In this document: piece by piece, positions 35,001 through 47,426 of the stretch
Layout: every line of letters begins with the position of its first letter
Position numbering within the stretch: position 1 is the stretch's first letter
From: Clavaria fumosa
Taxonomy: Eukaryota > Basidiomycota > Agaricomycetes > Agaricales > Clavariaceae
Length of the DNA stretch: 64,000 nt
Reading direction: 5' to 3'
NCBI GenBank assembly: GCA_951802425.1
Contig: OX637797.1
Span: 1,612,001 to 1,676,000, forward strand
Position numbers and translations under genes: made by a program
The notes under the pieces: model-generated
Told to the model about the DNA's origin: nothing
What the model saw: the letters and a program-made list of their open reading frames with translations, nothing else
The model's database searches: none

Positions 35001-35685
35001 GATCGTCTAGAATTGATTCTGCAGCCGCGCGTTCTTCCCATTTGCCTCTCACCGCATCCAAGCTGTTGGAAACACGATGGGTCGAATACAGACGAGACGG
35101 ATGTGGGGTGCTCGGGGATGGCAGGTGGGCGCGGGCAGGGGTCGGAGTGGATAGATTATCGACAGAGCCACCATTTGAGCTGGGAGTCGAAGATAGAGCA
35201 CGGAGTGGCGCAGGCATGGTATTCCGCTTATTGCTCCGCAGTGTTTGATGATCAACCGGCGAGTAAAGGGAAGAGGTAGGAGGAGTTGAAGGTCTTCCTT
35301 CCGCGAGCAAGGGCGTGGGATGGGGCTCAATGAGTTGCGTGGTAGCGGAGGCTAACGTATGCCCTCGGGTCGAGTCTGAAGGGTTGAGCGAAGCATGAGT
35401 GTCCAGAAGCGCTTCTGCCGTCGCGCGCTCTTCCCATTTGCCTCTAACTACGTCCAAACTAGTGGTGAAGCGATGGGTGGGATACGGTCGTCTCGTGCCA
35501 TGTGATGCTGTATTTGAGCCTACAGATGGGCCACTACCAGTTAGCGAACTCGAGCGAGATAGAGATTTGTTATTTCGGAGCGACGAAGTGCGCTCCAGGA
35601 GGCGAGTCTGATATGGGAAAGGATCACAGGAGCTCGCTTTGGAGCCATTGGACGAGTTGGAAGACAGTGAATTTGAGCGGTCCAT
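29082..35685 (-). CDS. IQGAP (Rng2/Iqg1 family) cytokinesis scaffold
   Basis: Complete, multi-exon. ATG at 35685. Residues 1 to about 540 are Ser/Pro-rich and disordered, with two copies of a SLDxVRGKWEERA motif. A calponin-homology domain follows (YEYLCHVGEAQQWIEGCLNE, NGVVLAKLVRKF, YRHSDNINYFFNFVRDVGLP, FELTDLYDKKNMPKVIYCIH). Next is a long array of roughly a dozen IQ motifs (IQxxxRGxxxRR type; around 32040-33150), then a coiled region and the RasGAP-related domain in several small exons (about 29845-31500). A RasGAP C-terminal domain ends at 29082 (VLPFTKQFFHLRDLQKAG, KYGARDLYEKGILL, NLNLFLYQ). Such proteins bind actin, calmodulin/myosin light chains and Rho GTPases and build the contractile ring. 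It is head-to-head with GCP3, 344 bp apart. Confidence 0.95.
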
Positions 35686-36029
35686 GTCGTGTCAGTTGGT
35701 CATTGGCTTCGTAGGATGACAGCGGGTAAAGACCCGATAGGTGAGCAAGGGCTGGTTGCACAATGTAACTATCTCAGCTCAGCTCTTGAGGCGGACGAAG
35801 CGGTGCGTGTAGCACGTGCTATGTCACAAATGCACGTGATGTCACAGACTCATTACCGTAAAGGGCCGACACTGAAGGGCTGAACCTTGAACTCCACTCG
35901 TCCCCCCTAACGCTAGAATTCAGACAAGGCGGATGTAGCATTCGGATACGACGAAACTCACATTTCGACAATTATTAGCCTTTAACTTGATACAGGAAAC
36001 CTCAGGAAACGCGTTCAGTCACACTCGAA
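35686..36029. promoter_or_regulatory. Shared divergent promoter of IQGAP and GCP3
   Basis: The 344 bp between the two start codons. It holds a tandem element at 35812-35846: GCACGTG-CT-ATGTCACA followed three bases later by GCACGTG-ATGTCACA. The first copy lies in the palindrome AGCACGTGCT. The pattern combines a bHLH-type CACGTG with a TGTCAC half. Confidence 0.55.
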
Positions 36030-39000
36030 ATGCCGAACACGCCTGAGAGAGCACTCGAATCCCTCGTCTCTATAATCGTACCTCGCTCAAGAACAGACTC
36101 TAAACTTAGAGACGAGCTTTTCCGACATTCCCAAGAGATTCTCAATAGGTGAATAGGACTGCGGCTCTTCGCAACGCATTGATCCTATCCGCCCCAAGCC
36201 ACATTGGTCACAGCCATGCGCTAGACATCGGGCACCTCTCAGACCTCGTAAAACATCATCGTTCGTCCAGGTCGTCTACGCCATAGTCGCAGTTGTTCTG
36301 ATGCGCATTGTCCAGTCAACCAGGCCTCATCATCAGGAACCGCATGGTTGAAATTCACGAATCTCCTCTCCAGGTTACTGGAACAGGTGAGAGAATGATC
36401 ATGGAATGCCGAAAAATCCTGAGTCTAATGGCTTATCAATAACAAGCCTGTCCTCTCCAGGAAAGAAGCGTCCATCCAGTTCCTTCATTCCTTGGCATCT
36501 TCGCCTCGTCAAACAACCGCCGTTCCAACTTTCTTTCCTTCCCCAATCGAACCAACATATCCACGTCCTTCTACCGCCTTTGTGCCTTTGTCAGATACAC
36601 AAACGCACGCAAAGCAAGCCGGTGGAAAATCGAAGGCGGGTATATTGCGGGACTACCGAGCGAAATGTCTTTGCTTTCCTAACCATCACGCCTCACATAG
36701 TTTCTGATTCGTGATCAGTCAGCCCTCGTCTGCCGGAGCATTTCCTTCTCCGAGATGCTTTGTACCTCTTGCAGGGGATCTCTGGAAAGTTTGTGCAATT
36801 TTCTACGGCCGGACAACCCGTTAGTGAGGTCAAGCTCGTCTTCGCTGATGATCCGGTATGCGAATATCATTCTGGTTGGACTCGAGTACTGAACATTCCG
36901 CAGGATTATGCTATCCCTACCCCAACAAGAACACTCATTTGCCAATTGGCGGAGGTTGGGCACCTCTATACCCGTGTAGAAACGTTTGTCAAAGAATGCG
37001 AACACAAACCGGGTGTGGGCATGATAGAACAAAGTCTTTGCCATCACTTGCAAACCCAGCTCACAGAGTACTATCGACTGATTGCTATCCTGGATTCACA
37101 GATGTCCTTGCCCTCCTCCTCAGGGGAGAGCGCAATGGGGACAAAAAGTTCCCAAGCTAGGGAAGGGGAAGAGACGAGATTGACTCTGAGGAGGCTGAAT
37201 GTTTGGATCAATGATTGGAGACTGCGAATGCGCATGATGAGCGTCTGTGTGGAGAGCGCTAGAGGTAACGTCCGCGATCTGATGGTCAATGTTCAACCAC
37301 GGACTGGAGATTTTCTCTGCGTGCAGGTGCTCACGGAGGCGCACTTGTCAACCTTATTCATGGGTACACCGATAATGGGGATCCCTTCGTGCGCAAGTTC
37401 ACCGATCAGTTACTGGAAGAGGTCTTCCTAGTGATTAACATGCGGCGATAATGGGCTGATGATTTGCGCAGGTTTCTAGACCCTTCTTTGCGACGCTTCA
37501 CAAGTGGCTCTTTTCTGGAGAACTCTATGACCCTTTCTCCGAGTTTTTCGTCGCTATAGATCCTGGAGTGGCTCGTTCTCAATACGTCCATCCATCAGCA
37601 CTAGCCGGCGGTGTCGCCCAAATCTCTGGAGATGGCGGTTTCACAAGACTAGGCGATGGCGAAGATCTGCAAGAGATGGAGGGTGGATTGCGTTTGTGGG
37701 AGAGAAAGTACTTGTTCCGGAAAGATATGCTTCCTATGTTCGTTGGAGAGTCATTTGGAAGAAAGGCATGCCAGTTAGCGAGTCCGGGACCGAGAACGAT
37801 TGGCTGATCTCTTTGGCAGATATTCTCAACGGGCAAGAGCTTGAACTTCATTCGTTACAGTTGTCACGACAGCGATTGGGTCGCTACTCGCGAGAAAATG
37901 AGCAATACAGGCAAAAGTGAGTCTGTCGGACAATGTAATTTACTACCATTGCAGACGTACGTTTAGTCCTCAAGTATAGCGACATAGCTGGCTTGGAGAG
38001 GTCGATTGACGCAGCCTATCAAACCGCTAGTCAACGACTATTTGAGGTGTTCCTAGAAAAATTCAGGTTGATGGACCATCTTCTGGCGCTGAAGCACTAC
38101 CTCATGCTTGGTCATGGTGATTTCGCTGATCAATTGATGGATGCTCTCGGGTAAAAACTTCAACGACTTTCCGTATCCAGTGCCTGATGCTTTCTACAGC
38201 CCGAGCCTAGCGAAGCCGGCCAATGCTTTGTACCGCCATAATCTCACGACTACTCTTGAGTCGGCTATTCGGTCATCGAATGCGCAAAATGATCCGCCGG
38301 ACGTACTTCGCCGTCTGGATGCACGAATGCTCGAGTATTCGCATGGAGAGATTGGCTGGGACGTCTTCACTCTCGAATACAAGGTTGACGCACCCCTTGA
38401 TACTGTGCTTGATCCTGACTCTATGGTCAAATACCTCAAACTTTTCAATCATCTTTGGCGCATGAAACGCGTCGAGACGGTGTTGAGTAAGAGCTGGATG
38501 CGGGTGGCCGGCGGGGCAAGGACCTTCCTGCGAGTCCCTGGTAAGGTTGTCGTCTCTTCATCTTCGCACATCCTAACCGTTAGTGGCGATAGACTTCGAA
38601 CCTGAGTGGCATCAAATCCGTCTCGTGATCGCGGAGATGATCCACTTCATACGCCAGATGCAAGCGTACTGCCAGCTTGAGGTTATCGAATGTTCCTGGA
38701 AGATTCTGACTGATTTCTTGAACAAAAAGGAGGGCGACCTGGATGCTATGATAGAAGCTCACCAGAGCTATCTTGACCGAATGGTCAAAAAGGTGCTGCT
38801 CCTGAGTCCTAGAACAGGGAAAGAGGTAATTATGCTACCCTCCAAGTCATTACCGAAGGTGATAGGCATCCCGACCCAGGAATATCTACTTACTCAGGTG
38901 CGGGAGGTCTTTTCTACGATATTGCAGTTCCGCGAAGCAACGGTAGGAGACTCGTGTACGTGCGACATTTTCACTCATCTATCCTATAGGACAACTTTTA

Positions 39001-39313
39001 TAATTTCTGCCTATCTGAAGCGGCGCGACGAGACCACGAGCTCGATTCCAAGCGGGTGCGTCATGTCGTACGCACGGCATAATGTTGATTGATGCTCATG
39101 GACGGTATGAAGGGAGTATTCACCCAAGTTGATGATCCCGAGGCTCAAGCAGATAATCTTCCTCGCGTTCGACGAAGGGTTAAGGAGTATGGAACCGCAT
39201 TTTCTGAGCGAGCGCAGACAATCGTTCAAGGGTTGCAAAGTCATCCTGATCTGGATTGTAGATTCCTGGGCATTAGGCTCTCGTTTTCTGATTTCTACAA
39301 ATCGAAGAAGTAG
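36030..39313 (+). CDS. Gamma-tubulin complex protein 3 (GCP3/Spc98)
   Basis: A multi-exon gene from MPNTPERALESLVSIIVPRS at 36030 to the stop at 39313. The GCP core is clear. It shows EHFLLRDALYLLQGISGKFV (grip1 start), TRLTLRRLNVWINDWRLRM, a central EGGLRLWERKYLFRKDMLP block, and a gamma-tubulin-binding C-terminal half with LEYKVDAPLDTVL, YLKLFNHLWRMKRVE and IRQMQAYCQLEVIECSW. The end FLGIRLSFSDFYKSKK is diagnostic of GCP3. With GCP2 it forms the gamma-tubulin small complex that nucleates microtubules at spindle pole bodies. Exon joints in the first 450 bp are uncertain, because the first frame hits a stop near 36150 and an intron must remove it. Confidence 0.92.
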
Positions 39314-39456
39314 CAATAGGGAAGATTGTAATCCTCCAAAAATTCGCATGCATTAATGGGCTCAACCACTTGTTACGCATTAAGTTTCGGCTCCCTGTAC
39401 AGCTTCAGCAGCAACGAAGAACACATAACGGAAAGACATCTGGAAAATTGTATGAT

Positions 39457-42400
39457 TCAGACTTGGATCGCAACGTTTCGGACGAAATATACTAACGACA
39501 GCGCCATTGCCAGGGATGCCCAGATAGGATCAAGGCGAATGTGCCTTACCGGGTACAAAACGCCTGCGGCTACGGGCAGCACAAGGATGTTGTATATGAT
39601 TGCCCAAGCCTGGGCGTATGTCAGCGGAGGCTCCCGAACAAGCAATTTATCCTCACAAAATTGAATTTGATCCGGGTAAGAACGGTCCTTGATAAGTCTC
39701 TCAGCGTCAGCAGACTGCGCAGGTTTGAGGAAATCAACACAAAAGCTGCGCTTGATATTGCCACATCGCCTTGTCGAAAAAGCAAAATAAGACTGAGTAG
39801 ACTATTGGGGATAAAACTCACTGCCGGATCCAATAGCGATACCAATGTCGCTAACAGTGAGTGCCTGTGCCTGTGTGAGTATGGTATATGGCAGGGGTTG
39901 AGGCTGACATACTGGCGCATCATTGATACCATCACCAACCATGGCCACAATGCAACGTTCATTGATCTTGCTTCGACGAAAAAGCATTTGCCATCGCGTA
40001 AGCTCCCGCTTGCAACCGTTCTTCTGTAACCACTGAATTTTGGTCGCCTGAACGAATGTGTGAGTCTGCAAGGCACATTCGTAACACTTATCTCAAACCT
40101 TTTCGTGTGGAAGTACTCCTGCTATGACGTTTGAAGCCGGAATACCTGCGGCGCGTGCAACAGCCATTGCCGTCAATGCATTGTCGCCGGATATCATCCA
40201 AGTTGATAAGCCCCATCGATTGAAGGTTTCAACGACGACCTTCGCTTCAGGCCTGAGTGGGTCTGCAACTGCGAAGATTGCGACCGTCCTATACGACCTC
40301 TGAGCCTCTTCGCCTGTCTCTTGCTGAATCGCTAGGACCGCCACGCTCTTTGCCTGGTTCTTCCATGCAAGCAGATGTAGTAAAGTTTGATCGTCCATGG
40401 AAGCATTGTGTTCCAACATCCATGCTTCGTTCCCTAAAATAGCAGTACAGTTATGCGTGCTGAACGAAGCCTTGAGGCCAAATCCTGGCTTTTCTTCGAA
40501 GGCCGATCCAGATACAGTCAAGGCATGCTGTTGCTGACAGTACTTTCGAATTGCGGCGCCCAGCGGGTGCGACGAAATGGATTCTAGCTCTGCCGCAATG
40601 CCTAACACAAGCCGCGGATTCCACCGAATGCCTTCCTCGCCGAAGGGAAGGATATCCGCATCAGAGACTGTTGGTTCACCGCCTTGGGTAAGTGTGCCAG
40701 TTTTGTCAAAGACCACGATATCAACTTCGGCCATTTCCTGAAATGCTTCACCACCACCTCGAGCCAAGATGCCAAACTTCGCTGCGAGGCCAGAACCAAT
40801 GAGCAATGCCGTCGGTGCGGCCAAGCCGATTCCGCAAGGACACGCAACAACGAAAACGGCAATGCTAAACTGGAGAGACCAAATAGCTGGTCAGGGCGCA
40901 TGTAAGCGATCATCGGAGCTAACATGAATGGAAGTGTAACTTACCCCATCCTCCAAGTTTGATATCCAGATACGTGACAGGAAGTGAACCGGACAAACCC
41001 AGGCTGAGCCAAACTGCCCAGGTAAGAAGAGCGAGCAGAGTCGTCACCGGAACAAAGTACGCTGTAACGAACGTCGCAATTCTCTCAATTGGTGCTCGCT
41101 GAGACACCCCGTTGCGCACGACGTCTATAATATTGCTCAGCCTTTGGTAGGTCGTTTAGTGACGCATCAGTTTCACGAGAAAAAAAACTCACATAGTCCC
41201 GTCGTCAATTGCAGTTATCTCCACATCGACTGGGTTCGATTTATTGATTGTACCCATAAACACGGAGTCACCAAGATTCTTCCGGATCGGCTTCGATTCG
41301 CCAGTTAATGAACTCTCATCGAAAGCACTATCTTTACCCCGAACGACCGTGCCGTCAGCAGGGGGCATAGAACCGTTGGGCACCCTGACCAAGTCCCCGA
41401 TTTCCAGAAGATCGGGGCATATCTTTTGGATTTGAAGGCCCGGGGGTGTGATCAAGCGTTCATTTTCTATATCTGCATCACCCTTCTCAACGTCGTAGGC
41501 GAAGTCGCGGCACTTTTCCATCTCTTGACACTCGCGTATGAGAAGATGAGCTTCAGTAGGGCGAAGCGCAGAGAGCGCATTGATTGCTGCTGTGGTATGT
41601 GTCCTGCTATAGCCTTCCAGCCAACGGCCTGCGCAATCATCAACAACGATCAGTTCCAGAGAAGGATGATATTTACCACCGAGGAGAAAGAGTGTCAAGA
41701 AAACGACAGAGTCAAAGTAAGTGGTCGTATCTCCGCGTCCGTCCTTCGATGTAGGCTCTACGGCAGCAAGTCCTATTAGTGCAATTGATGATGTGTAGGC
41801 CACTGAAACGCCGCTGGATAGCTAATAGGTGCGTTCTGTGGTGAGCATGGCAATGTCAACAGTCCACAGAATTTTCCTACCAGTAGATTCATGCTTCCAA
41901 AACGGATGAAGCGGTGGAGAAGAGGCGTGGTACTCCCTTTCTTCCACATAGCATGAATTTCTTTCATGGCGCGTAGGTGGAAAACATTCGCGCTATAGAA
42001 CATCACAGGCGTCGAAAGGAACAATAATGCCCAGTCGAATCTTGATACATTTCCAACCCACATGGGCATCATTAGATAGGTCTTCCCAGGATTGCTGTCC
42101 TTGATTAGGCTCATGTACACGATCGCGATTATAAAGGTCGGTATGGCGATGACGAACGTTACGAGAAGACGCTTAAGGAAATCGCGTTGTTCGCGGCGCT
42201 GCATCGCACTTGCTTGTTCCTCAATCGTAGGGAGCTGATGAAGAGACACCTGAAAGGGCGGTGACCTGGCTTTGGTGATTGCGGCGATGATATGCCGCAC
42301 GGTAAAATCTGGAGGAGAGGGCTGGTAAGAGAGCTGAAGAATGGAATCTGCTGGTGACTTCAAAGGTTTTAAAATGGAGATTCTTGAGCCGAAATCAGCC

Positions 42401-43208
42401 AGTGAAGTCATCACCCTCTGGGGACAATTACTGTAGATGGATGAACAGAGCAAGAGCAACGACTTGCTGAGCGAGACTCACGATGAAAACATGCCATTGA
42501 TTTTGAGACAGATGGTCCGCGTCGTATTATCTTTCTTGTTGTCTGCAGAGTTGACGGACTCTGATTTGTACAGTGAGGCCTCAAATCCAGTCTCCGTTAC
42601 CGCAAGCACAGCACCGGCGATCAAGTCCTCATGTTCAACTATCATAGTGGCTGTGCTGGTAAGAAGGTTTACGGTGGGTTGAGTGACGCCGGGCAGGTGT
42701 GAAAGAGTGTCCGCAACTGCAGTAGAGCAACTTGCACAAGTCATTCCACCGATAGACAGAGTTACCCGCAGAGGCCCAAGTTGTTCGTCGACATATTCAT
42801 TCTCTTCAGCTTCGAGAGCACTCTTGAATTCGTTATTCAACACAAACTTCGGTGAGACCGCGTGCTGAACGGTCATTCGCTTCGGTGTAAGGAGTCCTCT
42901 TGGCCGTTTGATCGCGGGAGTCGCACGCTTGTTGCGGTATAGGATATTGAATCCAGCTTTGATGAGAGCCGCCTGAATCGCGTGTGAATCCAACCGTTTG
43001 GAATGTCCGACAGTGACACATTTGCTTCGGACGGATACTTGGATGTAACCCGGTTGGGGGGATAAAGCGTTCAGTACATTCTCTACACGGCGGACACGAC
43101 TGTAAAATATTAGTAATAATTGGCGACTATTGGCACTGAAGAATACCTGGCGCTGAGGTCAGCGAGCCAGATTGTAGTGAGCTGATCTTGAGGTGCTTTG
43201 GAGCGCAT
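39457..43208 (-). CDS. Copper-transporting P1B-type ATPase (CCC2/ATP7-like)
   Basis: Catalytic hallmarks run in order. The transmembrane CPCGIGLAAPTALL (copper path) is followed by the phosphorylation loop DKTGTLTQGG, the SSHPLG histidine-proline pair of the nucleotide domain, and MVGDGINDAP, split from SDIGIAIGSGSE by an intron. The last transmembrane pair ends at 39457. The N-terminus has three HMA-like units. Unit 1 (first exons, 43208 to about 42930) lacks CxxC. Unit 2 has an intact GMTCASC. Unit 3 reads GMF-SSNC across an intron, with its first cysteine lost. CCC2/ATP7 pumps Cu(I) into the late Golgi to load multicopper oxidases such as Fet3 and laccases. The start at ATG 43208 (MRSKAPQDQLTTIWL) with an intron to SRVRRVENV is my choice. 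Confidence 0.93.
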
Positions 43209-43292
43209 TGCCTGAGGGGTGAATTATGCGACAAATTGAGAAGAGGCAAAGCCAGCGAAAGGTGGAATGTTCTATAGAAATCACTTCCTATG

Positions 43293-43321
43293 TAATGGGA
43301 ACGGAAGGACGGAGAGCCATC
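43293..43321. repeat. 29-bp direct repeat, copy 1
   Basis: TAATGGG then three variable bases, then an exact 18-bp block GAAGGACGGAGAGCCATC. It lies about 85 bp upstream of the copper ATPase start. Confidence 0.85.
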
Positions 43322-43341
43322 TTTTTGAATGAGTGGAATCA

Positions 43342-43370
43342 TAATGGGCAGAGAAGGACGGAGAGCCATC
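43342..43370. repeat. 29-bp direct repeat, copy 2
   Basis: Same orientation, offset by 49 bp from copy 1, with the 18-bp block identical. A shorter TTATGGGCAG echo follows near 43387. Confidence 0.85.
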
Positions 43371-43759
43371 CCTTCTGAAGGGGTTGTTATGGGCAGTTCG
43401 ACCCGATTGGGGAGCATAATTTGCTCATGGCAGAAGTCCGGGGAGCGCAAAGTGCTCACGACGACGTAACGTAATAGGTAGCGGCCGTTGCTAAGTCAAG
43501 CGATAATATCCGAAGTCATGAGACCATGAACGGGTAGGTAGAGCTCACCTAGCGATCTGCGAACCACCAAATGCAACGACACCAAGCTCCGTTGGAATGC
43601 ATCCAGGATTTGAGGGTTTCGGTTTACGTCCAATCCGCCCACACGGTGGGTTCAACCGTTGAACGTTCAACCCGAATTCAGCGTGTCCATCTATGTTAGA
43701 GACAGTGACGTACTTAGACAGCGACAAGGGTTGTGGCGCGGATCCTATTTGTTGCGTGA

Positions 43760-46700
43760 ATGGAACCGCCTCACAATCTTGTCGATATCCTTGAGGCCGG
43801 GGCGCGTCTAATTGACTCTCCATCGGCTACAACCCCCGAGCCAGTAGAAGACTTGAAAGCGCTTCTTTTGTCACGTCTGGCCCAATATCGTGTCCGGCTT
43901 GGCCAACAACCAAGCTTTCAAGACATTGAAACGTTGCAGGATGCTCAATCAGAGACGGCCAACCAGGCCCTGCATGTCATCGAGCGTGTTCAGTACATTT
44001 TGGCTGCTGAAGTGCAGTCCTCGCCCGCTCAGCAGCACATCGCGAGACTCGGCGTGCGAGACTTGACAAAGTTGCGAACTCTCATCTCAATCGTCTTTCG
44101 CTGGGGTGTTGAACCGTCTCTCAATCGAGTCGTCGCTGCTTCTCCACATCAGACTACATCAAAGAAATGCGCAAGTGAACACGCCAGTCAAGGCACTACT
44201 CCCGCAGACTATCATCGATTACTGCATGTAACAAACCGACTTCTGCTACTCGTCTTCTCCGAAGGTGCAAAGGGCCCTCTTTCCCAAAGCACCATCACAA
44301 CAACGCTTCTCAACCGTCACTTAACTGATATCCTTAAGCCATGCATTGCTCTCGGGTGGAAGCCAACGACGACGCACTCCAAATCCAATCCTCACACCGA
44401 ACACATTGCGCCATCCGTCAGACGCATCTTGTCATGGTACGTGTTCTTTTTCAACTTTGCCTCGTATTCGTCCTTACAAAAGCCTCCCTCGCAACTGGAA
44501 GCCTTGTGGCCGCAGAGACGATCCCTGCTTTATGTGCCGTCATTGCAGTTAAGCCTGCACTTCCACAACACATGAGAAAGGCATGTACATCCCTCCTCAC
44601 CACACAAGTTCTACGGCCGGATGGAATCCTTGGTCTTTGTGAAACTTTCTTCGGGCAAGGGGAAAACACCTTTTCAGACGCCCCTTTCGAGAGGCTGAAT
44701 CAATTTGCTCGTGTGTTATGCTCGGTTCCGTCTGAGCTGGAACCACAAGTGAGTGGAACGATTGGATATAGCTCGGTTTCCAACATCACTTGTTCGTTAG
44801 GCTTATTTCAAAATAGTGGTACCACGCGTTGTCACTCTACTCTCTGTAGCTAAAGCTCCTGCATACGTAAGAGCAGCCGCCTTTACTCTCTCGCGTATGC
44901 TGGCTTCCGACCGCAAGTCATTTCTTGGCGAAGTGGCTTCCTCCGTATTGCTCCCAATACTACATAATTCTTTCTTGGAGCCATCCCAAGATTCGACCGT
45001 AGAGCCATCGTCAGCGCCCCTCCATACCAACGTTTATTACTCTCCAAAAGCCTCGTTGTCGGTCTTGCAGGTGTTGTTACTTAACACAGATCCATCTCCG
45101 GTTTTGTTAACCTCCGTTCTCTCACCGATTGCATCCTCACTGTACGCTCTCTGGTCCCGACTGAATGACGTGAGAACTTCGGATGTCGTTATGAAAGAAA
45201 CCATTCAGACTCTCCTGGCAACATGGGGGCGCGTTGTCAGCGCGAAAGACGGTGTTGATATTCTTTGGGAGATTATTCGCGGAGAAGGGGGTGAATGGGA
45301 GTTCGACAATGAAGGAGAAATCCGGAGAGTCATACGGTACGTTGCCCTAACCTTAGTCAGTTAGACGCTCGCCTACGACATCCACTAGGTCAACCGCTCC
45401 GCCACCTCTTGAGCTGCTCACACCAGAAGACTTCCGCCAACCAAGCGAATGGGATGGATTAGACCCCGGTTCAAATTTGTTGAATTTGAGACCAGATCCA
45501 GCTCGTTTTGCGCGTTTTCTTGGGTCTATGGACAGACCAGAAATTGCATCAGAAGTCTTGGTTAATCTACTGGAAGCATATCGTGGGCTCAAGCTGCAAC
45601 GAGGCAGTGACCCCGTCAGGTCTGTTGTTCTGGTCTCCCATGATGTCCTCCAGCCGACATCACAAATACAGGGCCATATTATATCTCCAGCTCATCATCC
45701 AGATGCAGTCGTATGGAAACAAAAGTCTTTTAAGCCGGCCCACAGTCATCCTCTCGTTCATCAAGCATGTGTTGTCGTCTTCTGCTCCCATGGACTCAAC
45801 GCCCGACGGCAAGCCGCCATCACAATCGGGTAACACGATGAGACTAGAAGATTTACGTTTCTTGCATAGTAACGAAGAGGAAGTTTCATCCGATACAGAA
45901 GACAGTGATGACGAGGAAACAAACGGAACGCCCTCGGCCGATCAAGAATTGCATGAGACGTCCATCAAGCTTCTCCTTGGGATATTAGAAGGTGGGCTGC
46001 CTTACGCGGTGGTATGTCGCCCCCGCTGACTCGCTTCTTTCAATTAGCAAACACGGAATTATCCGCGCGTAATGCTCCCGAACTCAATGATATATTTTCT
46101 CTCTTAGAGCCTTTGGCGAGTGATGTTTTTAATCCGCTCCGCTCGCTAGCCCGGGAGGCAAGAGTGGTGATGACTGCTCGACTGGCATCTGCTTCCGTTG
46201 ATCGATCTTCGAGCCGCTCCGAAAGTGCCAAGGTGCCTTCACGAGAAATCTATCAGAGGGCCTTAAAACTTCTGCAAGACCCGATCTTGCCTGTCCGTGC
46301 GCACGGACTCTTGCTCCTAACGGAATTGATTCAACTGAAGAAAGGTGGTGTGAGTTCGGAAGTTGATCCGGCGCTTGTACCCGGCATTCTTGCGGTCTTC
46401 CTCGAAGCGGTGCAGGAGGACGACTCGTACATATTTCTCAATGCCGTCAAAGGCCTTGCAGCCATGGTCGATTCGTTTGGCAAGGATACGTTAAGAGGCC
46501 TCGTTAAACTGTATTCTGGTGGTTTGGAAGATTTCAGTGGCACCAGCCTCACACCGAATGAAATCGCCAAACGGATCCGTATTGGCGAGGCGTTAGGGCA
46601 AGTGATTCGAAGATGTGGTAACGCATTGAGTATATACGGTGTGTCCGCCCGTTGTGTCGGCCTTGGTCACGCTTCGTCGACTCACACAGCCCAGTCGATC

Positions 46701-47188
46701 TGCTCGTTGCTCCGTTGTTCTCTGTCGTCAGATCGTCCAATGTACCAACGACTCTACGAACGTCCGCCTTATCACTTCTCGCGGATTGCATACAGACGCA
46801 CGCGGTTTCGCTATTGCGTTATGTGACTGACTGCGTGGAGGGTATGATTGATCTGTTGCAAGTGGAAAGCTCGCCGAGTAGCGCTGCTCGCGATAAGCAA
46901 CAACAGGAACAGCCCAACCGAGAACTGGACAAGGACCCCTCCTCCAAGGATTCAAAACTACCTCCGTTACGCCGAGCAGCGTTGCATTTCTTGGCCCTGG
47001 TGCTCCGGGCGGCCTCTGAATTGGATGTCAACTCCCTTTCCCAGATTTTTCGCCGCGGAACGATTGCTCGTGCGAAGGTTACTCTGTCGTACATTGCTCA
47101 TACAGACGGAGATGCTGTGGTGCGGGTCATGGCTCGCGAAACGCAAGAAATGTTGCGTGATCTCGGGCAAGTGGTACTTGGCATTTGA
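43760..47188 (+). CDS. RTP1 / TANGO6 family HEAT-repeat protein
   Basis: Starts MEPPHNLVDILEAGARLID and is made of alpha-helical repeats, in several exons. The conserved central-C block is clear around 46030-46620 (ELNDIFSLLEPLASDVFNPL, RALKLLQDPILPVRAHGLLL, YIFLNAVKGLAAMVDSFG), as is the C-terminal block (LLADCIQTHAVSLLRYVTDC, RRAALHFLALVLRAASELD) that ends at 47188. Yeast Rtp1 helps import RNA polymerase II into the nucleus, and TANGO6 is its animal relative. An acidic insert (about 45880-45940) precedes the C-terminal block. Its promoter is shared with the copper ATPase, and its 3' end faces TRAPPC2L about 240 bp away. Confidence 0.85.
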
Positions 47189-47426
47189 AAGGTAATGACA
47201 GCATCTCTATTGTAACCAAATCATGTAAACCCCGTATCTGTCTCGGATTCTGTTATCTCTAGAAATCCAAGTCAATATGAAGGTTCTAGTCGATATCGGT
47301 CCAAGTAGTCTCGTAGAACAAGAGGCCCTTCATTTTCGCAGTTGAGGCATCGGGAAATCCGACCAGCTGCGCCTTAGGGCATGGACCACACGGACACGGT
47401 TGCTTGGTCGCAAGCACCGAAATGAT

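Larger units (their letters stand above)
43209..43759. promoter_or_regulatory. Divergent promoter of copper ATPase and RTP1/TANGO6 genes
   Basis: 551 bp between divergent starts. It contains a direct repeat of about 29 bp (listed separately) near the ATPase side. No canonical copper-response element can be asserted. Confidence 0.45.

Noticed and set aside
34517..35002. 161-codon plus-strand open frame
   Set aside because: Antisense to the Ser/Pro-rich N-terminal exon of IQGAP, with no family signature.
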